Both the position numbers and the translations under genes were made by a program. From Branchiostoma floridae (Eukaryota > Chordata > Leptocardii > Amphioxiformes > Branchiostomatidae): a stretch of DNA of 64,000 bases. The stretch lies in contig NC_049987.1 in assembly GCF_000003815.2 (NCBI RefSeq), forward strand, positions 7,311,886 to 7,375,885. The letters run 5' to 3'. Below, one piece after another: positions 54,916 to 64,000 of the stretch. Every line of letters begins with the position of its first letter. Within the stretch, counting starts at the first letter, position 1. The notes under the pieces were generated by a model. The model was not told the DNA's origin. It saw only the letters and a program-made list of their open reading frames with translations, and did not search any database.

Positions 54916-56383
54916 TTAGTTTCGTTTTCCTTGAAGAGAAAACAGAATAGATAAATAGTTGAATAGATCAGCAGTCAAATAATAGATGTTAACTAGAAAG
55001 GCAACATTTTTGAAAAAAATGCAGGATGTGGGCAAAGGGAAAAGAAAGCAAAAATCGCAGGAAAAGGAGCAACAAGAAAGGCAAATTTTCGCGAAAATGC
55101 AGCAAAAAGAAAAAAAAATTTAAAAACATTGTCCACGGATTCGATCCCGGAGCGTTGGTTTACCACGCGTGAATAATCCCATTGAGCCAGTGCTACAACA
55201 TGCTACGAGCGCACGTTTTAACAGGTATACAAATGTATTGCGTTGCTTGAAAAAACCCGCGAGCTTCCGCTGGCTATTTTTCTCGCTTATAATCGAAGGT
55301 ATTTCACTAAAACTTGGACAGAATACTAGAATATTTTTTTGTGGGGCATTTTTATGTTGTTATTTAGCCGATTAGATGCTCTGAACTTGCTGCATTTTCA
55401 ACGTTTTTGTGATACTGCGCTGCCGAGTGCCATTTTGTGACCTGTGCGTTGATAGGTTTACCCCTGACGTATCCACCAGACAGTCAGAATGTTAGCCAAT
55501 CAAAAAGCTGGAAACGTGGACTGCATGCTACAGGTTCCATTTTTTCTGAGTTTTGATTGGTCGGGTGGAATATCTGTAGAGAATACTAAATGTGTGGCTT
55601 CGCCCACATAAATATCCTCATGAATTCATTGGGTTGATAGATAACTTTAACTTTGATGAATACGTGCCAGGAAGCAAGATTTGGTTTAACACTTAATCTA
55701 GTTGAACACAAAAATCATTTAGAGGTCTTGTCTTAACAATACCTACCTGCATACCAAAATCCAGGCAGGCAATCTTGAGTTATCGAGCACACAAAGACAC
55801 ACAAACCCAAAACATAACTATCCTCTTTGGTGACGGTAATAAAACTGGTAGTTTTACCTACGATAACTGAGCCAGTGACTGTAGCACCGCCGACTGTTAC
55901 CGTGACGGCAAAAGTGACTGGAGCTGTGGTTGCCACAACAGCTACAGCTGCAACAGCTCCAGCAAAGCAAACTCCTGCCAGAGCCACCTTCCTGTAAAAT
56001 GTTTCAGAATTGCTTGATTTACAGTTGGACGAAAGAAGCAAATATTTTGGAGGGTGTTTCAATGACTGCAGATGCAGAATGCAGTGAATGGTTATTCTGG
56101 AGAAATTTTGATCGCTCTCAAATTCTTGTTACATAATGTTTTTCACCCCCTTCAGGGCTGATTTGAGAGATAATCGGAAAAAAAACAAGAAAACCTGCTT
56201 GAGCACTTTTTTTGTTTAAGAAACACAGCTTTGATTTGTCTGTGATATTGGAGGATTCGATGTATACTATTCATCTTGTTACATAGTGTTTGAGATATCT
56301 TTTACCTTTTCAAATCTTTAAAAGATATTAAAGATTTTATCATGTACATACGCAAGCACTTCAAGTCCATCACTGTCACGCAT
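54916..56383 (-). CDS. Candidate three-exon gene for a very small hydrophobic protein
   Basis: ATG 56383 opens MRDSDGLEVLA, donor GC/GTATGT (exon low end 56352). Exon 55858-55991 (acceptor ACATTTTACAG, donor GTAG/GTAAAA) joins in phase and encodes 44 residues: KVALAGVCFAGAVAAVAVVA then TTAPVTFAVTVTVGGATVTG. A final exon beginning at 54929 (acceptor TTTTCTCTTCAAG) would add GKRN and stop at 54916-54918, for about 59 aa. The product would be a short acidic head plus one or two Ala/Val/Gly-rich membrane segments. Size and composition recall small stress- or interferon-induced membrane proteins such as ISG12, but I see no diagnostic match. The first junction is good; the last exon is inferred from splice signals only. 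Confidence 0.4.
55130..55196 (-). other. tRNA-like sequence, probably a SINE head
   Basis: On the minus strand: A-box-like TGGCTCAATGG, B-box-like GGATCGAATCC 40 nt later, then runs of T. A clean cloverleaf cannot be drawn by eye, so a functional tRNA is unlikely. Confidence 0.35.
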
Positions 56384-56461
56384 TTTGAAGACCTCCTTTT
56401 GTCAGCACAAAGTGATGTTTATTCTGTAAATCAAGTAAAAAGATCAATCAGTCTATTTCTA

Positions 56462-57945
56462 TGTGGACCAGACTGACTTTATTTTTACCATTGACCTGCA
56501 GGTGCCTTCAGAGGGTGGGAAACTTTCTCTTTACCCATTGTTCCTCTTTCACTTTCACTATTTACTTTACATTTGGGGATTCAAAAGGTGGACTCCCAAT
56601 TCTTACCATTTCTAGTCAGATCACATATTGAGAATCATGTTAATGATAATGAATTCATGTACAACGTATGATCGGCATTGGTTGCACACATACATCTAAT
56701 GTTCCAAATCAACTTCACAAGTCAGCTTGCAAAGCCTAGCTGGGGAGTTGGAGGTATCAACTTACTTGACACTTCTAGAGAGCCGCTGGGCCACCAAGTT
56801 AACAACCTATATTTCTAGACAACTATTAAAGCTAGTTCAGCTGTGAGGAACCTGGTGAGGAAGACATTCCAAGTTGCAGATATAAATTGAATTGATGGGG
56901 AGACTGAACTGACAGTACTTGACATTTGAACACTGGGTTTTCCAAAACTGAAAGTTGTCCATATTATTGTCGGCAATTTCTTGATCAATTTGAGTATGTT
57001 GTTTTAAAAACTGGTAGAGAAAAATGTTCATAGAGGTTTTGAAAGAGATAACCAGTATTGTGCTAGTCAGCTCCAGCTATTGTTGGTAGACATGGTAGGC
57101 ATGGTAGACAGGTCTACATGTAGAATTCCTTTGGATTTTTACATGTTTAATATATGGCTATTGGGTCAAATCACCCCTCAAGCTGTAGGCTATATCACTA
57201 AGGTGAGTAGTAGTGGTAGTACTACTACTGTAACCAGCATTTGATTATACATATACTGCTGCATGGGTTGGTTGACTAGTTGTCACAATGCACTTCCAAG
57301 TGTTGCTCTCAGTAACATACTCCTTCCAAGGTTTCCTTGGTCTACTACTTCTGTTGCCTTGTGACTGCCCACTTAATCAAAAAGAGGTTTTACAGTCATG
57401 AACAAGCACTTACCTGTCAATCTGACTGAGTTTGCCTTCACTGTGGACCTGAAACTGAAGGTGCCTGATCTTGACAATGACTGTGACTACCAGGGGGGCA
57501 TAGTATCTTATTGTTGATGCTCTCACCCATTGTTAGTACGTATATAGTATATGCTAGCAATTCACCCATCTCCAGTTACTCCTATTTTGCCTGGTGTTGC
57601 CATAGTTTGTTTTGATTGCGTTTGGAAGGGTTACAAAGTAGAATGGGCAAGACTGATGCATTCTTCCCCAATTAAAGAGGTTCCTTCTTGCTGTGAAAGA
57701 AGAGCCTCTATTGGTAATAGTAGCTACATGTATACCACTACCAGTAACCACCTACGTAAGGACTACCTGGCCAATGTGACCACTTTTTGGTGGTACCTTA
57801 TATAATTTTTCCAATCGACATTAACATTAGACAAGTTTAAGTTAATTGGAAATTATCCAACAAGATATTTTACACTCATAAACAAGCACTTACCTTCTCT
57901 GACCAGACTGAGTTTACCTTAACAGGGGACCTGCAGGTGCCAATG
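56462..57945. repeat. Three dispersed copies of a roughly 45-bp segment
   Basis: Copies at 56466-56510, 57422-57466 and 57901-57942 share GACCAGACTGAGTTTACC then GACCTGCAGGTGCC. The latter two also share an AACAAGCACTTACC leader. Read on the plus strand they give DQTDFIFTIDLQVP, LTEFAFTVDLKLKVP and DQTEFTLTGDLQVP. Confidence 0.6.
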
Positions 57946-60202
57946 TTCACAAAGTGACTACGTGGGGCGTATATATACATGTACTTTCACTTTCAGGTGA
58001 GGATTTACAAGGGTTACTCCTGATCATGACTTGTAATTGTAAGGGCAATATATAATGTCTTTTGTAATAACCAGTACTTACTGCTACTCAGGTCATAATT
58101 CTATGATAATACCAAGCTGCAGGTATGATCATGAGATTATTTTGAGTGTTGCTCTATAGTCATATATCTAGCTTTATTGTTGTTTACTCTTACTCATCTG
58201 TATACTCCATAAACTACAATGGACCCTCCATTTATTTAAATTAGGTCCCTTGCATTTCACAGGGAGGTAGCTTGTATAAACACTTAGGCATTCCTTGGAC
58301 ATGACTCATACAACACAGTATTTATCCACACCCGTGCAGTCAATAGTCGTTCGGGTATAAAGTAGTGCAATACAGCAGCTTGAAAAAGCGATGGAGATTC
58401 TTCTTTTACAGCAAGAAGGACACTATCTTGAATTGGAGAAGAATGAATCAGTTTTGAGGCTGTGTAGGTTAAGTTTGATTATGATGTTTGTTCAGGTGTA
58501 AATTTGTGCCTGAATACTGTTACCACCTGTTGCTGTGCATTGGTTGCAGGTCACGTGACCTCTATCTGCTTGGTGTCAGACAAAAGAGGGTGTCAAAAGG
58601 AAATTAGCTAACAACTTGTAGCTCATTTTCACATATCTTGAAAAAAGTATGAATTGTAATGCGGTCTCAGATGTTCAAATTTTTCTTGTGTCACCTACAG
58701 TACATTTTAAAGCATAAAAGCTTGTCAACTTTCGGGTTCTTCATATCAACATTTGTTGAAATATTTCAAATCTTAGGTAGCTGAAGAATGGAACAACAAA
58801 TTTACATGTTTTGTAAAAAATAATTCTAGTGTTCACTGAGAGAGCCTACACTAACTACGGTAGGCCGTGCCATAAAGAGACTGGATTCCAGGTTACATCA
58901 ACAGATACCAATGATACAAATAAGGGCATCATTTGCTTGATCAGTTGGAAAATGCCAAGATTCCTTAGTGATAAATAATGGGAATTTCAAACTTATGACA
59001 TGCGTAAGTAAGTCAAATGTGTACATCACCATTTATAGATAATGAAATGTAAATTTGTAGCCGCCTGTCCACATAGACCAGATTTTGACAGCCCTCTCAG
59101 TGGTCTTTGTGAACAGTTTTGACTGAACTATTGAGCAAAATATGGATTTTTTCATTACAATGTGCCAGGTATTCGAATGATGAAAAACCTTGATGCAATT
59201 GCTTCTGTTGTATCTTTATTGCCTCTTCATGTATGTGCATGCTGATTACCAGGCTTCGACCATGAATCCAGTCCCGCAATTGACAGGGATTTCACGTGAT
59301 TCAAATACACTCCATATTGCCACCCTAAACAAAGGTGTATTATTACCTTTTGGTTAGGATGCTGCCAAAGTCACAGTGATATATTAGATGGCTGCTCCAA
59401 GTTTAAGAGCAGACTTCAGAAGTGGTTTGATTTTTATGGGTCTAAATTTGGGAGGATTGTCAGGAGGGTGGTAACTTAGAATTGGCTTCGTAAGGCCAAA
59501 GGAAAAAACTGTTGCGTTTCCTCAAGGAGGTTAGGTTCCTGTTTCCATGGTAGGGCTAGCATAAAAGCTGTATGTCTAAGTCTTTCGTTATTTGTTTGAG
59601 GTTCTTAGTAAAACTGAAGTGCATGAGGACACTTATATTTTCAATGTCAAACTTTTATTTTGTGCATACCAATGGTTGCAAATCTGTGGATCCATTATCC
59701 TTCATTAGATAGGACAAGTAGTTTTTGTTCTTGAATAGGAAGCAGGCTCAATAAAAAAGTCTGACTGGAAGCTATGTGGCTCCACTGCCACCCAAAAAAG
59801 GGCTGAGGGTCGGCAGTTTTTTTCTAGGCTAGGTAGGGAAACAGGAAACACAACATTTTTTTCCCTAAGCCTGAGCAGAAGCATGTCTTTCCAGACTAGC
59901 TGTGATGTGGATCAATACATGCCACTTGGAAGTGGAGCTGGTACCTGGGCATGAATATGCATCAGCTTCTGTGTGCTGATATCCTGAAAACTACGCCGAC
60001 AAAATACAGATGACTTCTGGTACATGTATGAACAAGTGTTGGGAGACCTCGAGCTCATATCTCCATGAAATAGTCTGATAATGTGAATGACTTCCACATT
60101 TACATAATCTATGCTTGGTTATGTACACCTTTAGATAACTTTAATACACCGGTCACAATGTTGATTGTCCAGTCATTTACTACTTAGAAGAATTATGTCA
60201 TG
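57946..60202. other. No gene seen
   Basis: AT-rich DNA without splice-bounded open segments. GGTATAAAGTAG near 58354 resembles a TATA box, but no exon follows convincingly. Confidence 0.4.
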
Positions 60203-61171
60203 GCAGGTCACCGGATCCGGCAGGCCATCAGACACGGCAGGTCATCAGACCCTGCAGCTCACAGGATCCGGCAGCTCACCAAATCCGGCAGCTCACCAGA
60301 TCCGGCAGCTCACCGGATCCAGAAACTCACAGGATCCAGAAACTCATCGGGTCCGGCAGCTCACCGGGTCCGGCAGCTGAAGTGGCTTTCTTAAATGCTC
60401 ACAGGATCCGGCAGCTCACAGGATCCGGCAGCTCACTGGATCCAGCAACTCACAGGATCCAGAAACTCATCGGATCTGGCAGCTCACTGGATCCGGCAAC
60501 TCACCGGGTCCGGCAGCTCACCGGATCCAGCAGCTCACAGGATCCAGAAACTCACCAGATCCGGCAGCTCACCGGATCCAGCAACTCACCGGGTCTGGCA
60601 GCTCACAGGATCCGGCAGCTCACCGGATCCGACAGCTCACAGGATCCGGCAGCTCACCGGATCCGACAGCTCACAGGATCCGGCAGCTCATCAGATCCAG
60701 CAACTCACCGGGTCTGGCAGCTCACAGGATCCGGCAGCTCACCGGATCCGACAGCTCACAGGATCCGGCAGCTCACCGGATCCGACAGCTCACAGGATCC
60801 GGCAGCTCACCAGATCCGGCAGCTCACCGGATCCAGCAGCTCACAGGATCCAGAAACTCACCGGATCCGGCAGCTCACAGGATCCGGCAGCTCACCAGAT
60901 CCGGCAGCTCACCGGATCCAGCAGCTCACAGGATCCAGAAACTCACCAGATCCAGCAGCTCACCGGATCCAGCAGCTCACCGGATCCAGCAACTCACAGG
61001 ATCCAGAAACTCATCGGGTCCGGCAGCTCACCGGGTCCGGCAGCTCACCGGGTCCGGCAGCTCACCGGGTCCAGCAGCTCACCGGGTTCGGCAGCTCACC
61101 GGATCCGGCAACTGATCAAATCTGGCAGCTGACTAGATCCGGCAGGTCACCCGATCCGGCAGCTGGCCGGA
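60203..61171. repeat. 17-bp GGATCC-containing minisatellite
   Basis: More than 50 units of the type GCAGCTCACMGGATCCG. Frequent variants are GGGTCC or AGATCC for GGATCC and GAAACTCA for GCAGCTCA. A 23-bp non-repeat segment (60376-60398) interrupts it. Because 17 is not a multiple of 3, all forward frames cycle through the same 17-residue peptide (HRIRQLTGSGSSPDPAA type), which creates long stop-free frames without implying a gene. Confidence 0.95.
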
Positions 61172-61974
61172 TTTTTATAGCTTGTATGTTACTAGGATAA
61201 GCAGCCTTCCTTTTAGCAACAAAAATACCATGGTTTACTTGACTTTCAATAGTCATTCTTATTATGTAAAGTAGGTCAATTTTCTTTGCAGTTGACCTTA
61301 TAAGTTTCTTACCATGTCTGTCCATTCATACATCTTCTGTGTATTCATAGCATAACTGGCAAGTTGCCTCATGACATGACACACCAGTTTTGCCCCTTGG
61401 ACTCGTTGAGTGCAAGCCACATATCATTTCTAATAGACTGAATGGATTGAGTCATTGCACACCAGAGCATACTCCCAGCCTGCTCTTATCAGTAAGTGCG
61501 GTAGGCAAGTGCACTCAGATTCAATGTGCTGAAGTGGCTGAAGTGGCTTTCTTAAATGCAGGGCTTTTGGTTTAATGCCTGTCTGAAGCTTGGTTGAAGT
61601 TCAAACCCACAAAAATAATTTAAACTTGTTTCTCTGTTTGAGTCGTCCAGATACAAGATACCTAACCACTAGGCCATTTACCAATAACTTTGATTTTTGT
61701 AGATGTCATCAATCAATACAGTAATTGTACTTTCACTTGATGAGTTAAAGTCTATTTTCACTTTGAGCAGAAACTGAACATTTTGATGTAAGTGTAAGTG
61801 GTAACCATGGTAAGTGGTAACAATCAGTCACATAATTCCAGGGGATGCCATAATACCATAACTGCCACATATAAAAAAAATATGATTTAAAGAGATGTAC
61901 CAATGTAGCATCAGTAATCCTGTGGTGTATATACTGAAGTTCAGATATTTGATATGTGTTCAAGACAATCTTGA

Positions 61975-62365
61975 GAGGACCTCTAAAAAACAATGTTTTC
62001 TTGATGTGGCACCCCATGGAATTATGAGAGTTGATATTAGATGCCTTGAGGATATTTCAATTTGAAATCATAACACAGACCTGCTCTCAATACAATGGAT
62101 CAAAATGTGCAAATGTGTTCGCCCGAGCGTATCAGTCTTAAAAAAGTATCATTATGAAACATTCATTATAAAATAGAGTTACATAATAATAGACGTCAGC
62201 GTTTCGTCCAAGACATCTGAGTAAGGACCTCTAAAAAACATGTTTTCTTGATGTGGCACCCCATGGAATTATGAGAGTTGATATTAGATGCCTTGAGGAT
62301 ATTTCAATTTGAAATCATAACACAGACCTGCTCTCAATACAATGGATCAAAATGTGCAAAACTTG
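61975..62365. repeat. Direct duplication of about 143 bp
   Basis: 61977-62119 and 62225-62361 are almost identical (one indel in an A run), spaced about 247 bp apart. Recent duplication or haplotype mis-joining. Confidence 0.9.
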
Positions 62366-64000
62366 TGAATGACGAATATCATCCAATGTTCGTATCAATC
62401 TCACACCCACGTACATGTAGCAGTGCCAGATTCATGTTAACCCTGTCCCCCCTTAGGCAGCCTTCTGGCACATTATTTGTGTTGCTGACAGGTGAGACAG
62501 CAGGAAGAAGGTTAAATGTTCATAACCATTGAGGCGTTGTGGCCAAGGTGCACAACTTAATGCTAATGCTATTAACCTTAGTTTATTGGAGCAGCCTCTG
62601 ATTCCCCCCCAGCCCCCGGCAGTGCATATTAGCATCACCACGGGTCCTCCGGCTGCTGCTTGAGATGCTGCTGGCATTGCCTTGTGTCTGGGGAGGGGGT
62701 GGAGGTCAGCACGTCGGGTCAGCCTGGGCTCAAGTCAGAAATAAAGGGCTTTCACAATAAAAGTTGTATCATCGACCGTCCGGCCACGCCAAGTTGATTT
62801 AGAGGACGACGTCGGTGAATGTATCGATTTTGACCTCCTTTTTCTATCTTTAAGTTACAACCTTGTAATGTCTTCAAGATATATAGTTTCTTTATAAAGT
62901 TTCTTTTATCTCAACTTAATAAACACTTTCTATCAAATATACATGTAACTGGTCTATGTAGGATTAGGAAGGCTAGATGAAGTAGAATTAGTATCAATTG
63001 GAATCAGTAGACAAGGCTGTGAGATGCTTTGAACCAGAATTGCAATGTATAAAACTTTTCCTCAAAGATTACTCACTCCCAAAGCTGTAGATTTACTTTT
63101 GAAGAATAGCCCCCCGCTGACAGAACTGTGACGGCTGTTTCGGAAAAGATTACTTCCTTGGCTTTACAAATAGCAGAGGAAGAGGTGAACTCTATGATCA
63201 TTTTTCATGACAGTCCTTTGGTGCTTCGATTATACTGCACCCATCTGTTACTGTTAGGTAGATATGGGAAAATACTTTGCGATGTCTTTGGCTACACAAA
63301 TACGCATTGCATTTCCTCTTGGCAGAATGGAACACGTAATCCTAAGTTAAAATCAAAGTAAATTGGTATCAGAGAAATTGGGTATTTTCAACAGAAATTC
63401 CATTTACATACAGGAACACAGTACGTTTGTGCTGAACAAAATAATGGTAAGTATCAGTGCTACTTGATTGAATAGTTGCTTTATTACATTTGAATATGCG
63501 TGTAATGAGCGTGATAATCTGCTGCAGTACCATCTTGTTTTGCTAGAAGGCACTGCTGTTGCATATGTTACAAAATATAGTTTGATTTTTGTCTTTGATT
63601 TTTGCCTGTTCTCCAAAAAAGTGTTGCCACATGTGACCCAATAGCTCCCCTGTCCAGTCAGAATTTTATGTTTGCCAGAGGATCTGCTCTCCAGGGTAAG
63701 GAGGCACATGGTCAGGGTGGTGCCCTTGTTCTCATCTTTAAAGAAGAATGGCAGTAAAAACATTTATTGAAATGCGACAGTGTCTCTTACACTAAGTTAC
63801 AGTTTTCCTTGAGGTGAACATAAGACAAACCAAGCCTGGAAAAGAATGGACTGGATGTTTAGTCCTGTGGATTTTTATTTTTTGGCCTCACACAGTAGTC
63901 TTGGGGTCTCCGGAGGATGTCATTGTGGTCAGCGTGGCTTTGTCTATTTAAAGCAAGGACGTTATATCAGGGCTCTAGCCAGCGTCCGTTTTTCCGTCAA
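62366..64000. other. No gene seen
   Basis: 62440-62720 is richer in G/C and contains runs such as CCCCCCAGCCCCC, but I find no defensible exon; it could be regulatory. Confidence 0.4.

Noticed and set aside
55130-55196. Functional tRNA gene
   Set aside because: A and B boxes are imperfect and no clean cloverleaf or acceptor stem can be drawn; listed only as tRNA-like.
60203-61171. CRISPR-like array
   Set aside because: Units are contiguous and there are no unique spacers; it is a eukaryotic minisatellite.
60382-61200. Long open frame of repetitive RQLTGSGSS peptide
   Set aside because: Produced by a 17-bp tandem repeat whose unit lacks stops in any forward frame; not listed as a gene.

Overview
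The window looks like nuclear DNA of a cephalochordate (amphioxus, genus Branchiostoma) or a very close relative. This is inferred from content, not from a search: split metazoan genes with GT/AG introns, a near vertebrate-like DYNLT1, a class I TRIM, an LRR receptor-like gene, an intronless fibrinogen-related gene, AT-leaning DNA and a very dense load of small inverted-repeat transposons. Four runs of N (5461-5816, 13598-13697, 16320-16419, 24051-24150) are assembly gaps.

Layout. 1-2390 (-): 5' half of a gene for a coiled-coil/low-complexity protein I do not recognise; it shares a short divergent promoter with 2790-9297 (+), a complete ten-exon glutathionyl-hydroquinone reductase (xi-class GST). 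9300-11050 is repeat DNA, including a LINE reverse-transcriptase tail inside a large foldback. 11089-28761 (-) is one gene reconstructed here from 16 coding exons that join in frame (1170 aa): a RasGEF protein with a long acidic N-terminal half and a RasGEF domain split by a roughly 230-residue insert. Two unrelated genes lie antisense in its introns: a TRIM (13698-15859, +) and an LRR membrane protein (18940-21046, +). The same introns hold a pogo/Tigger-like relic and hAT-like elements. 31278-35491 (-) is DYNLT1 (five exons, 113 aa) with a TAA-flanked transposon and a hAT-like MITE in its introns. It is divergent from a weakly supported plus-strand gene starting at 36005. 39042-40178 (-) is a secreted fibrinogen-domain protein.

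42-64 kb is gene-poor: a possible terminal exon of a 7TM-type protein (42599-42829, -), a possible three-exon gene for a tiny hydrophobic protein (54916-56383, -), SINEs, MITEs, local duplications and a 17-bp minisatellite (60203-61171). No operon-like or defence-like system is present. The strongest leads are the animal hydroquinone reductase, the interrupted RasGEF domain, the nested antisense genes, and several short mobile-element families whose ends and target-site duplications can be read directly.
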